DNA from: Arabidopsis thaliana | Lineage: Eukaryota; Streptophyta; Magnoliopsida; Brassicales; Brassicaceae | DNA length: 64,000 nucleotides | Direction: 5' to 3' | NCBI RefSeq assembly: GCF_000001735.4 | Contig: NC_003071.7 | Coordinates: forward strand, 18,699,443 to 18,763,442 | Shown: in pieces, positions 34,488 to 48,215 of the stretch | How positions within the stretch are numbered: the stretch's first letter is position 1 | Layout of the letters: every line of letters begins with the position of its first letter | Translations under genes and position numbers: made by a program | Notes under the pieces: model-generated | The model's database searches: none | The model's input: the letters and a program-made list of their open reading frames with translations, nothing else | What the model was told of the DNA's origin: nothing

Positions 34488-37400
34488 CTTGGAGCTTGAA
34501 GAGAGAAGAAATGAAGAAGAGAGATAAGTGAGACGTGTTTGATTAATGGGTGAGATATAGAGAGGCGTTATATAGATGAAAGAAAGTTTGTTGTGAGTTT
34601 TGTGTTCCCTTTGCATTATTCGTTTAAAGAGAGGAGAGAGAAGGCTCCTTTAGAAGGTAATGATGGCAAAAGAAGAATCATGATTACAAAGGGACAGGGA
34701 AAAATGTGATGAGGGAGAAGATGAAGTTGAAATTTTGAGAGGATGAAGAAGAAGAACATGTATCACAAAAACTGTCCTTTTCTTTCTCTCTCTCTATGTA
34801 TATCTTATTTGTTTTTGACTGATTGATTAGTTAAATGTGTACTATTTGGAAGAATTTAGGAGGTTTCCCTAAAAAGCTCAATTCACCGTTAAAAGGTACG
34901 TACACACGACATAAGAAACTATTCAATTTTGGTTTATAACTTATAATAAGTTTTGTTTGTTTGTCAACTTAATTACATTGGTGACGGTGGCATGAAGGCT
35001 TAAATCAAGGTGACAGTTTGTCAATTCTGCGTAACATTTGGCTATATTGATACCTCAACAATTATACTTTACAAATAAATTCGTTCATATCTACAAAATG
35101 CTTGTAGTAGTAATTTATTCGGTCGGAATGCGCTCATACAAATATTCGGTCAGAATGCGTTTACGGTTAGACTTAGACATACGTATCCCTTTTTGTGTGT
35201 TCTTAACTTCAATACCGTTACACAATAACAATAAATGGTTCTTTTTTTGTTGACAAAGTAAATAAATAAGAAAGTGGTTTTATACCGTCTATGTGACAAG
35301 ATTAATCCAAAATTACTACAATAAAAAGGATAGGATTCATATATATGCTATTCGACAATTATCTGAGTTTATGAAGTGATTTGGCAGATTTCTTTGACTG
35401 CCAAAAGGTCAAATCATGATTATTTAGGAGCCAAAGAAGTCAAAAAAGGTTTAGAGTACGTCAAAACCTCGATCTTCCTTACAAGTACAAGTGTTTCTCT
35501 TAACTTTTTAAATCACAAGTCTTTGTCTTTTTATTTCTTTTTCTTTCATTTGTGTTTTCGGTTTACTATTTGCTTTTATGAATCCTAATCCCAACAATAC
35601 CCTTATTTTTCAAAAGGGGAAAAAGATTACGTACCCGAGCATCCAAGGTAGAGAGTATAAATCAAGAATTTTCAAACCGTTGAAGTCATATCTAATGATG
35701 GTTAATCATTCCGTTAAATACACAACAAGACTTAAGTTCTAAAGTTGATTTATAATTTACTTACACCCATGTGTTGTCGTTGTTCCCTGTCCAATAGTTT
35801 CTTCTACATGTTGGATGAGTAATCTTAAGATTTTTAACTAATGAACACTCACTTTTTCTTTTCTTTGGGCAGTAGACTAAATTTTTAACGATAACACAGA
35901 TAACTTTTGTTTTGGTCATTAGAGTTTATGGTTACGTGTTAGAATAATATGTTTATTTCAAATGAAATCATACTAGTTAAACACTTTTTTTTGGTAAAAT
36001 CTATAAATTATATACAAAAACATGCAACGCAAAGCAACGGTAAGAAGAGGGAATCATGGCTCGTGATGGGTCACGTGAGATAGCGAGGTTTTAGGGAATG
36101 GTTTCTGAAACATCGAAGGAAGAGGAAAAAGTGTAAAATGGATACTACCGAATCGGGTGCAGTGACTTTACCAATATACGCAAATCTATATTTAATTTGT
36201 ATATACATACATACATGTAGTAGTAGTAGTATTGGAAAAAGTCATGGAGTACTCGAGTAGGAGAAGAAGCAAAAGCCAAAGCACATTTAATTTGGAAAAC
36301 GAAACCACCGATTTGGCTTCTTCTTCCCACAATCATCATACCCATTTGCCATAATAACCCCCATTCCCCACTCGACGACGATGGATTCATTCATCATCAT
36401 CATCATCATCAACCATCATCATCATCATTTGCATTATGAATTTTGTGGGCTATTTTTTCCACTCTTCAATGCTCAAACCCAAATTCCACATGCACATGCC
36501 CAATCCCCTTCCTCTTCTTATAGCCCAATCAATAATACTCTCCATATTCTCCAAACTACAAATTTATTTTTTACCAAAACTATATTTACCATCTTGTATT
36601 TCTTTAAAATCCAGGAAGAAAAAACACACTTTGAAAATAGTTTCATGTGGTACATGTATAATATAAAGCTAAAAAACTCATAACCATTCAATAGAAATAA
36701 CAAGCTACTCATTGACAAAAAAAATAAAAATAAAAAATCTACTCATTACATGTATTGATGATATATATGGAGAAAAAAAGAGAGAATAAATTGATGAGGG
36801 CAAGGACTAGGACCACTACAAATTCTACTCATTTCTTGTATTGATATATTTTCATAGAAACCATAATGCATAGACAAACTAGTAATAAGAGTCATCAATG
36901 GAATTGGAGGTGATAGTCAACACCGAAATGAAACCCCATCCACGCTTCGTTCTAAAAAAGTGTTCAAAACTTGTTATAATGTTGTTATAACTCTATTATT
37001 ATATCAACTATTATTTATAGCCATCCTTTTGAGTATCCCATAGACAACAATGGATCTTCTCAATCAAAGCTAAGAATTTTTACCACTAAAGAGATCATAA
37101 AAATGACAAGATATTGATTAGAGTTTGAAGGGTAAGTTTTGGAGTTGCTACTGTTTCCAAAATGATGAAATGGTTGTAAAAGGAGCTTCTCTTCCTCCTT
37201 TCACCATCAAAGCCTCTCTTTTAATTTCAGATTAACCATTGATGATTCCTCTGACTTACTCTTTCCGCTGTCTATTTTTAGCCCCATCTCATCTCTAGCT
37301 TAGCCCTCTCCATTCCTCTTTCATTCAATTTTGATATCATTGCATCACATTATGGAAATACTTTGTTATGAAATAGACACATCTTAATCTTTCAAAAATT

Positions 37401-37611
37401 TTAATCACTTCGTTTAGCTCTGCATTCCACGCCAATTACAACTCGTTTTGTTACAAACCTTACCATTTGACCTGCGTTATCTACACCCTACTTCTAATGT
37501 AAACGACAAAATGAGCCCGGTGTGTGCGAATACAAAACAAAGAGGGATTTGGAAAAGACTGTAAAATCATGAACATGTTACTCATAATAAGATCTTGAAA
37601 CGGGAATCATG
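34488..37611. other. Intergenic, ZPR1 upstream region
   Basis: 3.1 kb without a gene I can support. It includes the ZPR1 leader and promoter and AT-rich spacer. A CAT/ATC microsatellite lies at about 36387-36428. Short open frames at 36145-36718 are driven by the microsatellite and AT bias. Confidence 0.6.
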
Positions 37612-40600
37612 CTAAGTAGCTTTATCGTCTTCGTCCATGGTGTCCACTTGTTTCTTCTGATCCCCATCAACTTCATGGCTTCTTTCTGTATCAGGATCCG
37701 ACGAGAGTGATCCCTTGTCATCATTCATATCAGAACCCTCTGTATCAGAATCTGAGACAGGATTGTGTTTTTCCTTCTCATGATCATCATCAGAGTCAGA
37801 ACAACTCTCTGTCTCTGAGTCCGAACGAGTACCATGTTTTATCTTCCCTTGATCAGTGATCCCCACTGGCTCGTTAATAACTCCACGCTCTGCATCATCC
37901 TTGTTAGTGACCAGGACCCCTGGACTTGTCGGTTTAGTTTGACTTTCCCCTATCTGACCAGCAGAATCCTGTACTATGGTCACTTCCTTGATTTTTTGAG
38001 TCTGACTCTCTTCATCTTCTCTACTTCTTTCAGTTTCGTTTTCTCCATGTACAGAAGGATTCGTGCTATTAGCCCAACTCCCCGCAACTTCAGAAGCTAG
38101 AAGATCCGACGTCCCTATAGTACCTACTCCCTCTATGTCTTGAGTATCCCTTCGATCGTTCGGGTTCCTTAACAAGAGAACAGCTCCTTCAATCTGAACA
38201 CTTTCATGTACCTGAGTTTCACAATCTATTTGCATTGTATCACCAGCTAAAATAATAGACTTCCTCAGATGATCATTTCTCTCATAATCATTTCCTGGAC
38301 TTTGAGTTTCATTGACTTGCTCTGTTCCTACAGGGTCTGTTCCCGAAGTGGGTGCTGTACCAATACCTTCTATATCTGAGCCAAAGCCACCCTTTGCAAC
38401 TTTATCAGAGCTTGGATACTCTGCTTCTTGGGTGTTTTGGCCTTCCTGACTCATGATTTCACAATCATGCTTTTGGGTAGCATCTGCATCCTCACATGAC
38501 GTATCCACAACTTCATTTCTGGTAGACCTTTGCCCTGAAGTGGACGAGCTTGCCCTGGCAGCAAAATTCAAATGGGAAGTTGCTCTTTTATCTCCCTGCG
38601 TATTAGCTCTGTTGGGACTTCTGTTTATTGGATTAAGATCAATATCTAGTGAAGTATTGTCACAATTATCCTCATCTTCTAGAGTTCTCTGCATAGTCTT
38701 GAGCTGTTCCTGCTGCTTTGCAAACAAAGCCGAGATCTCCTCAGTCGTAGAATAAAATGCCCGCATCTGAGTTTCACTGCATGAAGATTCCGTGTGTCAA
38801 TAGTTAGACCAATCAAATTTGCGTGAAATGAATCTTAATAGTTTAAGGCAACATTTTACTTGACGGTTGAAGGTGTTAAACAGAAAGTAGGTTACCCAAC
38901 CAATCATACACACTAGAAATAGCAGCCTAACGTTATTATACCATGCATGCAAATGTTCTTACCGGAGCATGATTCTTTCCCTTGCACCACGGTGTCTCTG
39001 TCTTTCGACGTCAAGGTCTCGAACAGCAGCACTTATCTCTAGTTCTAAGGCAGACACTTTCGCCCATGCTTCTTCTCGAGCTGCCTGCTAACATAACAAA
39101 GACAGTCTCAGCTTAAAAATACAATGGAGACTACGCAAAAAAAGATTTTAGCTACATGTCCACAATCGTTAAATTAAAAGCATGGCATCATATTTTCGTA
39201 GCAGAAATCAGAGGCGGGAACCAGAAGCATGTCATTAATGGAAAACTGGGAAAAAAGTTTAAGGCGCACAAATTTGTTTCCATTCTTACCTTTTCACTGT
39301 CCAGATCCTTTTGCAGTCTTTTTACTTGAAGGTCAAGTTCTTCCAGTTTCTGCTCCAAAAGATTTTTTGTGCACCCGTTAGAACAGAAATAAAAGAGAGA
39401 AACCATGCAGAATAAGAGGGAAATTGCATTCAGGTCACGTACTTTTTGTGCATCAGCAAAAGCAAGCTGCTCCTCAGAAACTTGAGCTTCTAGCAGACGG
39501 TTTCTATTCTCAGAACACACCAACCTCTGCCTTGTATCTTCCTATAAAACACCACAAAAATTCTCAAATGACAAATGGTAAATAATTTGAGTACAAGTTT
39601 TTGTGATCAAGAGGCTAATTGTGAAATAAATTAGAATAACATACCAATTTTGACATCAATGTTTCGACTTGCATTGACTTTTCTTTCTCTGACTCCTAAA
39701 ATATTTGCCAAGTAAACTTGTCTTATTCGAAGGACATAATAATGGGAAAAATTAATTCATACACAACTAAGTCTTTACATACCTTCATTTTGTTGATTAC
39801 TTCTTGTTGTTCCCTCTCGTGTCTCATAGCAGCATCAGAAAATCTTTTCAATTCTTCCTGAGCTTCAATTTGGCATCTATGTATCGCAGCTTTGAGTTCA
39901 GCAATGGCAGTTTCTCTTTCCTCTCTTCTTTGGTTTCTCTCTTCATCCAACCCCGTCTTCAGTTCAGCTATAGATGCCTTTTGACTGAAAGCAATATGTA
40001 ATTTTTCCTTATGGTTACATTTGCAATGCTCAGGCTATGAAAACATAGTCACATCAGATATTCTAAAAAGGTACACAACTCAATATGAAGAAAAACATTT
40101 GAACATGAAACAGTTCATACTCACAGACCAATTGACCACCAAAAAAAGCAGTGCATGTAAATGTATGTTGTTGCACAAAAAAAAAAAAAAAAAATTATAT
40201 GTTATTGCCAAAAAAGACAAAAATGAAACAGTTCGAAGTGCCAATTGACTACCAAAAGAAGCAGTGTATATAAATGTTTAAGCTATATGTTGTTGCCAAA
40301 AAATGACCGAATTGAAACAGTTCAAAGTGTCTTCTGCTTCACAGCTTAAATAATCGATTTAAAGATGGCTTTAATCAGATCATTATTGGGACATATAAAT
40401 TAAACTTGTCACAATACTTGCATAAAATATGATCACACTCAACAAGGGAAAAGCATTCCATTTACCTTTGAATTACTTCATTTGCTTCACTGAGAGTTTG
40501 CAAAGAAGCGCTTACTCTCTCACCAAGTTCATCTATGGAATTCTTCTGTTCAGCTGATAATTTGTTGACCTGCGCCAGTTCCTTCTGCTTCGTATCTAAT

Positions 40601-42248
40601 TGATCACGTAGCTCAATCAGTTCATTATGAAATGATTTTGCAGTGGATTCTTTTATCTGTTTTATTTCCTGCAAATGCAAAGATATTTCAGTAGAGATAC
40701 TCAAATAATCCTTCAATCACTCAATCGTTTGAAACAACATTTAACATAACAAAACCACCACTGGCCACGACAAGGATTCAAAGAAAAACTCAACTTACAC
40801 TTTCATGGTGCTCAACAATTGAGCGGGACTCATTACGCAGAGTGTCAATGGTAAGCACCTGGGCTTCTAATTGCTTCCTCAGTTCCTGCATACAACAGTG
40901 ATTCGTTGACACATAAGTTGAGAATGACATCAAGATTGATACAATCACTTACATCTAACAATGAAAACTAATATCAATGATGAACATACTGTGTTTGAAC
41001 GCTGGAGGCTCTTAAAATCATCCAAAGATATTGGACCATTGGGACCACTGATGCCTATGCCCTTCTGCCTCTTAATTTCACAAGTAGTATCCTCTTCACA
41101 TGAGCAAAAACACTAATCAGAACTCAGAAGTCAAAAAACATATGCTTTATAATGGTGAAAAAGAGCCCTGAGACGTGCCATTCTTTAGTTATATATAAAC
41201 ATGGAAAGTTAGGACAGAAAGAAAAAAATGTGTGACCTTCGTGACTCGTACCTGCTTTTCTTTTTCTGTTCATGCAGGACAGCGCAGGATTATTACCAAG
41301 TACTTCGCGGTATACAAATGCAAATGCCTTCTCTGAAAAAATGCAGATATCTAGTGTTAACATGTTAAGTGATCTAGAAAAATGGGCATAAAACTGGAAA
41401 CAGTATAGTAACCCACACAAAACAAATCAGTTTAACTTAAACAAGTGATAAAAGGTGAGATATGAATTCACAATGCTAATGCACAGAAAACTTATGTTAC
41501 CATGCTCTGGAGGAACAGCAAGCGATATGATGTCACCGTGTTGAACCCTGACTTCAGGGCCATTCTTTGTTAACCTTTCCCAATTGAGAAACGTACCATT
41601 TGTGCTGAATCAAAGAGAGCCGAAGACATTAACAACTGCAAAAAAAAGATGAACCACACAATTGAAACAGGAGAGAGTTCACTAACCTTGTGTCTACCAT
41701 AAAGACAGTTACATCATCCCCATCACCGCCTGTTACCGGCTTACGGAATACCTTACAGTGATTCCCGCTAATTGCATTTGATTCTACCTGATAACTAGCG
41801 TGACATGGCAGCCGTCCTAAGCAATGCTCATCAGAAGTCAAAAGTATATTTATGCCCTATTGATCACGAATCCAAATCAAAATTTGAACGAGAATCGCAT
41901 AACAGACCTAAAGTTCCAAAATACCAAAACACTGAGCATAATTAAAGTTGGAATTCGAAAGAATATGGGTTTTGTAAGAGAGAAACAAACCTGCCGGCGT
42001 TTGCGAGCATTGCTTGAAATTGCGGTGAGGACTCCCCAAACGTTCGAATCGTAGTTCTGTAACGGCTGAGAAGCGATGTTAGCTGCTGCTGAGACGATGA
42101 AGTCCTTGGAGTTGAGCGACGGAGATGGAGAAGCGCCGTTTTGGCTACTGATCCGCGATGCAGCAGCAGCCGTTTTGATGTCCTGGCTAGCGTTCGATGC
42201 TACCGATACAATTTTTCTCTCGTCTTGTTCAGCCGCTGTAGACGCCAT
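37612..42248 (-). CDS. FHA-domain coiled-coil protein
   Basis: About 13 exons from ATG 42248 to TAG at 37612. Exons 2-4 encode an FHA domain: INILLTSDEHCLGRLPCH with the Gly-Arg loop, ISGNHCKVFRK (Ser-x2-His) and TNGTFLNW (Asn-Gly). Then come a short basic segment NRKRKAED and about 400 residues of heptad-rich coiled coil spread over exons 6-12 (ELRKQLEAQVLTIDTLR, SEANEVIQR, EEQLAFADAQK, LEELDLQVKRLQKDLDSEK). The last large exon (about 38776-37612) is a low-complexity acidic tail rich in Ser, Asp and Glu. FHA domains read phosphothreonine. A nuclear scaffold role is plausible but inferred. I do not recognise a gene symbol. Confidence 0.88.
40104..40331. repeat. Degenerate tandem repeat in an intron
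   Basis: TGAAACAGTTC-led units start near 40105, 40222 and 40311. The two fuller ones continue CAATTGACYACCAAAA and GCAGTGYATRTAAATG. A 19-A run lies between them. Intronic to the FHA gene. Confidence 0.55.
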
Positions 42249-43354
42249 TAACACTCCGATTATAGAAGAAATATGGCGGGGATTTTGAAACCCTAACTGT
42301 CAAATACGCCAGTGAGTGAAGGGGTTTTGTGCTGTGTGAACCTCTCTGTTGGTAAAGCTTCTCGAGGAAGACTGATGTTTAAACGCTCCGTCGTTCGTTG
42401 AATGGAGATAAGAACTGAGTGTTGTTTTCTAGAGTTAAGAACGATAGGGTTTGTGTTCTCGGGATAAAAAAAAACGTTTCCATTGTTTAAAGAAGTGTCG
42501 GTGTCAAGAGATGAAAGAGATCGGGCTTTTCGCTCTCTTAATAAATATAAATGGGCCACCTCTCCCAACCCTCGACAATGTAGACCCATTCATTTGTTTA
42601 ATTTGTTTTGCACATGTGAGAAAACGGCATCGTTTAATATAATCTACAAATTTAAATTATTCTCATCGTTTTAATAATAATAAATAAAGCAAGTTAAAGG
42701 CTAAAAGTGGGAATGTTGCTTTGTTCGTTGCTTCGCGGGAAAACTTAGCATTTAGCCGGCGAAGATAAATAAGGAATCAATTTGCTTTCAAAACAAAGTT
42801 TGAGTTCAAATAATAAGAAATTGGGCCCAGGAATTACCAGCTAAAATTTCTTCAAAAAAATATTAAAGCATCTTTGAATCAAATTCACTACACGAGAGAA
42901 AACATGAAATTCTAAGCCTTAATATTTGATGTTATAATCATAAAGTAGTTCTTGGACAAAAGAAAGTTATAAAGTAGTTCCAAGTAGCGATAATAATTTA
43001 AAATTTTAAGGAGTTTTTAAGAATTTTAATTACCATCAACTGATAAAGGTAAACAGTAAACTTCTAGTTTGATGCATTATTTGTCGGTACCAAAATTATT
43101 AGAAGAAAAAGCACTTTATCCAAAAATGGAAAAGAAGTTAAATAAGTGAAAGCCAAAGATCTCAACAAGATACTATCAGATCAACACTGAAAGCAATAAT
43201 GAAAATGTGATTAACAAACGATTTAAATAAAACCTCACTCACTAATCCCATGTTTTCAAACTCAACAACACATAACCACAAAAATAAAAATTGAAAAGAT
43301 AATTAAATTAAAAATAAACAAAGGGAGTGGCAGCCTGCGTAATTACGAAAGGTT
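42249..43354. other. Intergenic, FHA promoter and FLA8 3' flank
   Basis: About 1.1 kb. The FHA gene leader is at 42249-42530 with ATGGGCCACC near 42552; the rest is AT-rich. No open frame with coding features. Confidence 0.6.
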
Positions 43355-44617
43355 TTAAGAGCAGAGAGACACGGAGACGGCTATGGCGGCGATCGTGACC
43401 AATGCGGTGAACAACGACGGTGTGCTCACGCCAACCGCTGCGTTAGCTGACTTACTGTTCGCTGAACCTGTTGGCGAGTCTGAAGGAGCACTTTCCGGTG
43501 ACTCGTCCGTCGGAGGTGCCGGTGGTGAAGCTGCGGTGGGTGAAGGTGCATCCGCTGGAGATGGTGTCGGTGCGGTAACTGGCTCAGGCGCCGGTGCCGG
43601 AGATGGAGATTTAGATTTTCCGAATAGCTCAGCAGGGAGAAGGACATTATCCACAGTGAATATCACAACCGGAGTCGCGTCGAGCACAGTGTCCGCGAGT
43701 CTCGACGGAGCAACGCCGGTGTGGAGAATAACTTCGTCGCCGGAGGTAGAGGTCGTTAGATCGAATTTTCCGGCGCCGTTAGTGGCTAACGTGGAGATAT
43801 TGTTCTTGTTAGTCTTCAATGAGCCTTTAGGTTTATACTCAGCGAGGGCGTGATACTCTAAGAGCGAGACTACCTCAGCTTGTGTGAGCTTCGTCAGATC
43901 TGGTACACCTTCAGCTTTAAAAGCTTCATCGGACGGTGCAAAAACCGTCAAGCCTTTTTCAACGGCGGATTCGTAAGTCTTGAGTACTCCACTTGAGACA
44001 AGCAAATTAGCAAAGGTTTTGCAACCGGCTTTTTCGAGTAATCCGGTGATGTTTGACAAGGAGGCGGAAGGAGCAGGAGCGGTTAAAACTCCGGGAGCGA
44101 TGATCGGAGCATCAATCTCGAGGATTGAGATGTTGTAAGGGATTTGTTTAACGGATTTGGTGTAAGATGAATCGAGTTTGGAACCTGAAGCGGCGGAGCC
44201 AAATCCGACTTTGCCTCCTTTAAGATCGGTGATGTTGACGAATCCTAGGTTTCCGGGAGCGTTTCCGGTGGTTTGGTAAAGTGTGGTGGAGAGAGTTGTG
44301 CCTTTGGAGATCTTGTGGAGTTTTTGTGGATCGTAGTAATCGAGGAGGACGAGGAGGCTTAAAGCGCTTTTAATAACGGAGAGTGGATGTTTTCCGGCGA
44401 GAGCAGACATTGCGCCATTGTTAAGGACGAGAACTGTAATCGTCGTGCGGCTGTTGATCTCGTCGGCGAGCTTCGTCTGAGAAAGGTAGCTGTTGAAGGA
44501 AGAGTAATCTGGAGAATCAGCGAGGATTTGAGTGATGTTGTGGCTACTCACGGTGGAAGCAAAGGCGAGGAGGGAGAAAGTGAAGGCGAGGAGTGAGAAT
44601 GTCTGTGACGCCGCCAT
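43355..44617 (-). CDS. FLA8: Fasciclin-like arabinogalactan protein 8
   Basis: Intronless, 420 aa. A signal peptide ([20 protein letters not shown]) is followed by two fasciclin domains (about residues 25-165 and 190-330). The first has [15 protein letters not shown]-type H1 sequence, and the second has [13 protein letters not shown] and [12 protein letters not shown] Pro/Ala/Ser-rich arabinogalactan region ([17 protein letters not shown]) follows. The hydrophobic C-terminus ([18 protein letters not shown]) after a small-residue site is a GPI-anchor signal. It is a cell-surface adhesion-type glycoprotein. The longer open frame to 44725 adds 36 residues; Met at 44617 is chosen because the signal peptide begins there. 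FLA8 is also called AGP8. Confidence 0.95.
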   Translation of the reverse strand: MAASQTFSLLAFTFSLLAFASTVSSHNITQILADSPDYSSFNSYLSQTKLADEINSRTTITVLVLNNGAMSALAGKHPLSVIKSALSLLVLLDYYDPQKLHKISKGTTLSTTLYQTTGNAPGNLGFVNITDLKGGKVGFGSAASGSKLDSSYTKSVKQIPYNISILEIDAPIIAPGVLTAPAPSASLSNITGLLEKAGCKTFANLLVSSGVLKTYESAVEKGLTVFAPSDEAFKAEGVPDLTKLTQAEVVSLLEYHALAEYKPKGSLKTNKNNISTLATNGAGKFDLTTSTSGDEVILHTGVAPSRLADTVLDATPVVIFTVDNVLLPAELFGKSKSPSPAPAPEPVTAPTPSPADAPSPTAASPPAPPTDESPESAPSDSPTGSANSKSANAAVGVSTPSLFTALVTIAAIAVSVSLCS

Positions 44618-46134
44618 GATGAGACGGTTTTGAGTTTTTTCAAGTGTCAGTGTGGAGCAGAGGAAGTGGAGAAGACTGAGTGAGAAGAGAGATGAAGTTA
44701 AAAGAGAAGGATGATTGTTAACCACGGTTAAATTTTGATCATGGTTAGGTTAGAGTATTTGACTAGAGTTAATTTTGCCTTTATATTTTTGAAATGTGTG
44801 TTGTTTATAAGAAGTGAGTTGGGTTGGATTGGGGCCATGTGTTCTTTTTCGGACATAGCTGGAAGAAGAAAAGAGGCCATTCCATTTAATTGTCTTGTTG
44901 TTTATATTACACCAAAAAATTAGAGATTTGGGCTTCTTTTTACTCTTAGATATTTGTTTGGCCTAAATAAAACACTGGAGATTGTTTCTCGTTTTCTTCA
45001 TCTAAATTGATCAATAGTGTCGAGTTTTATATGTGGTGGTCAGTGTATTCAGTAATGCTATCTATTTTGTTATCGAAAATGTTTTATATACCATAAATTG
45101 TTTGTGGATTGGTGTAGTGACCAATACAATATGTATCTTACTCAACAATGATTCAAACCTGACATTTCGTATAGTAGAAAACAATATATAAAGACCAATA
45201 CATATAAATATAAAAGTATTGATATTATGTAATCATCTACAGTATAATATGTATGATTCAAATTCTATATATTTATTTCGGTTGCCGACGTTCATGTTCT
45301 ACATATAAATAGAATTATCCACAATTCGGTGAGGACCAATATTGAATCACTGCTTCCCATTATAGGAATTTTTAGAGCTGTTAAAGCATTACTTTACACG
45401 TGTGGACAATATTTAAAAAACCACTAGTGAGTGAGTATATGATACAAGCATTACATGATCAAACTTTCCTTATATACTATAAATAAAAATAAAGTATTTT
45501 GCTCTGTTTTTATTTTCCTGCCTACTGAAAAATATAGATTTTAGAAATACAAAAATGTGACCAAGATGAAAAGGCATCAGGTGAAAGAGAAATGTTATAA
45601 GTAAAGGCCAATGAGAAGCAACAAATTTTGAATCATTAAAGCAAAAAAAAAAAAAAAAAGAAGAAGAGTAGAGCCCAACTTAATGGAGTAGTAGTAATGG
45701 GCCTTTTATGATAAGATGGGCCCATATAGAGGAATAAGAACGTGGAGATGTAATGATGTATAGTGGAGCAGCTGGACAGAGGAGTTAACAGTCTCTCTGT
45801 GGCATTGTTTAAAGAGGGAAACTCAACTTTTTTTATTGTCCGAAAAGTATTCAAATAAGGCTGAAAAACGCTGACGCATTTGTCAGAAACCTGACAACTG
45901 CCTTTAAATCTCTTCACACTCGCCTCTTCGTCTTTCCTCTGTTTTTCTTTTACTCTTTCTCTCTCTATTGAACAGTAGCGAGCAGAGCAAGAGATTTTAG
46001 TATCTGTTTGGTTTTGTTGTTAAAGCTTTTTCTTCTTGGGAGGTGGGTTTTTGCTTCTCTGTGTCGCTAGTTTCAAAAGCTGTCTCCTTTTTCTTGGAAT
46101 TGAATAAAGCTTCCCCAAAAATCCAATTTTTGTT
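44618..46134. promoter_or_regulatory. Divergent promoter region FLA8/GRF9
   Basis: 1.5 kb between two head-to-head genes. ATGGGCCTTTT and ATGGGCCCATA (about 45698-45727) are site II/TCP-type motifs on the GRF9 side. The GRF9 leader near 45900-46130 is CT-rich. No other gene seen. Confidence 0.5.
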
Positions 46135-47961
46135 ATGAAGATGCAGAGCCCTAAAATGGAGCAGGAGGAGGTTGAGGAGGAGAGGATGAGGAATAAGTGG
46201 CCGTGGATGAAGGCGGCGCAGTTAATGGAGTTTCGGATGCAAGCTTTGGTGTATAGATACATAGAGGCTGGTCTCCGTGTGCCTCATCATCTCGTGGTGC
46301 CTATTTGGAACAGTCTTGCTCTCTCTTCTTCCTCCAATTACAACTATCACTCTTCTTCTCGTAAGTAATTTGACATTCGAGTTTTCTTTTCAAGAAATTC
46401 TTAGGAGTATATGCGTGATAGTTGAGCTAGGGTAAGAAAAAGACACAATTTAGAAGATTTTAGACAACATAACGACAAGTCTTGGACCTCAGAATCTAGA
46501 GAAGTTTATGTTCTGATTCAACAGTTGTAAAGTTTGGGGTATTGTTGTGGAAATGCTTGATGGGTTTTATTGTGCTTATTTAACTTCCTGAACATGTTTT
46601 TGGCTTTTGGGTTCTGAGTTGGAGAAGTTAAAAGATTTACATACACAACAAACTTCTGTTGACTGAATTTGATTTTGTGCCTATTGGGGATTGAGTTGCA
46701 GTGTTGAGTAACAAGGGAGTAACCCATATCGACACGTTGGAAACTGAACCAACTAGGTGCAGGAGAACAGATGGGAAGAAATGGCGCTGTAGCAACACGG
46801 TCCTTCTATTCGAGAAGTACTGTGAACGGCACATGCATAGAGGTCGTAAACGTTCAAGAAAGCTTGTGGAATCTTCTTCTGAGGTTGCTTCATCATCAAC
46901 CAAATACGACAACACTTATGGTTTGGATAGGTATAACGAGAGTCAGAGTCATCTTCATGGGACAATCTCGGGTTCTAGTAATGCGCAGGTAGTTACCATT
47001 GCTTCACTGCCTAGTGCCAGATCCTGTGAAAATGTCATTCGTCCGTCTTTAGTGATCTCTGAATTCACAAACAAAAGTGTGAGTCACGGCAGAAAGAACA
47101 TGGAGATGAGTTATGATGACTTTATTAATGAAAAAGAGGCGAGTATGTGTGTTGGAGTTGTTCCTCTTCAAGGTATCATGATACCATCATACTCACAACA
47201 GAAAAATATCTATAGAATTCATTTCTTCATTGCTCCATGGATTGACCAGGTTCCATTATTTCATTACTAGGTGATGAGAGCAAACCTTCGGTTCAAAAGT
47301 TCTTCCCTGAGGTATCTGATAAATGCTTAGAAGCTGCAAAATTCTCAAGCAACAGGAAGAATGATATAATTGCAAGAAGCAGAGAATGGAAGAATATGAA
47401 TGTTAATGGTGGTTTGTTTCATGGTATCCACTTTTCTCCAGACACTGTTCTTCAAGGTATTTTACCTTTGCAACCTTGGCTTATCGTCATTTCATAGGGA
47501 TTTTCAGACATGACCTTCTGGGTCTTATATCTTGCTTCTTCGTTGTAGAACGTGGTTGTTTTCGTTTACAAGGAGTTGAAACAGACAATGAACCAGGAAG
47601 GTGCCGAAGAACAGATGGGAAGAAGTGGAGATGCAGCAAAGATGTTTTGTCTGGTCAGAAGTACTGCGATAAGCACATGCATAGAGGTATGAAGAAGAAG
47701 CATCCAGTTGATACTACTAACTCACATGAGAATGCCGGGTTTAGCCCGTTAACCGTGGAAACAGCTGTTAGATCGGTTGTGCCTTGCAAAGATGGAGATG
47801 ACCAGAAGCATTCTGTTTCAGTCATGGGAATTACACTGCCCCGAGTTTCTGATGAGAAGAGCACTAGCAGTTGCAGTACCGACACTACCATTACTGACAC
47901 AGCTTTAAGGGGTGAAGACGACGATGAGGAGTACTTGTCTTTGTTTTCACCAGGTGTTTAG
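46135..47961 (+). CDS. GRF9: Growth-regulating factor 9 (QLQ + two WRC)
   Basis: Four exons (46135-46360, 46702-47172, 47271-47456, 47549-47961). From the first ATG this gives 431 aa; an ATG two codons later (46141) would give 429. The QLQ domain ([19 protein letters not shown] through [10 protein letters not shown]) mediates binding to GIF coactivators. Exon 2 has a WRC domain ([20 protein letters not shown]9CX10CX2H with [14 protein letters not shown]). Exon 4 has a second, separate WRC ([30 protein letters not shown]). WRC is a nuclear DNA-binding and localisation module. GRFs promote cell proliferation in leaves, though GRF9 has been reported to restrict leaf size. A miR396 site lies just after the first WRC. 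Confidence 0.95.
46850..46871 (+). promoter_or_regulatory. miR396 target site in GRF9 exon 2
   Basis: ACGTTCAAGAAAGC followed by TTGTGGAA (46850-46871) matches the conserved miR396 site that GRF mRNAs carry at the end of the WRC coding sequence, with the usual one-nt bulge. The sequence after the second WRC in exon 4 does not match. Confidence 0.88.
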
Positions 47962-48215
47962 AAACATAGAAATGTTGTCGAGGTTCAAATGATGTTTTTA
48001 GTTTCAATCTAAGGATCTTTCTGTGTTAGATGTTAGAAGAAGTCAAATCACAAAAAAATATCGAGACACGAATTTTAGCTAAGATTATATTGTGCTGAAA
48101 TGAGATAATATATCACATGGAAAGTGCTTTTGCTAAACTTCTAAGACATTAGTCTCATAACATTAAATTACATATAAGCTACTTGTCCTGACTCCTGAGA
48201 TTGGGAGAGAATACA

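Noticed and set aside
36381-36683. His/Ile-rich 100-codon frame
   Set aside because: Produced by the CAT/ATC microsatellite.
43383-43853. 156-codon plus-strand open frame over FLA8
   Set aside because: It is the antisense of the Pro/Ala-rich FLA8 3' coding region; its Gly/Ala/Val composition mirrors that and shows no domain.
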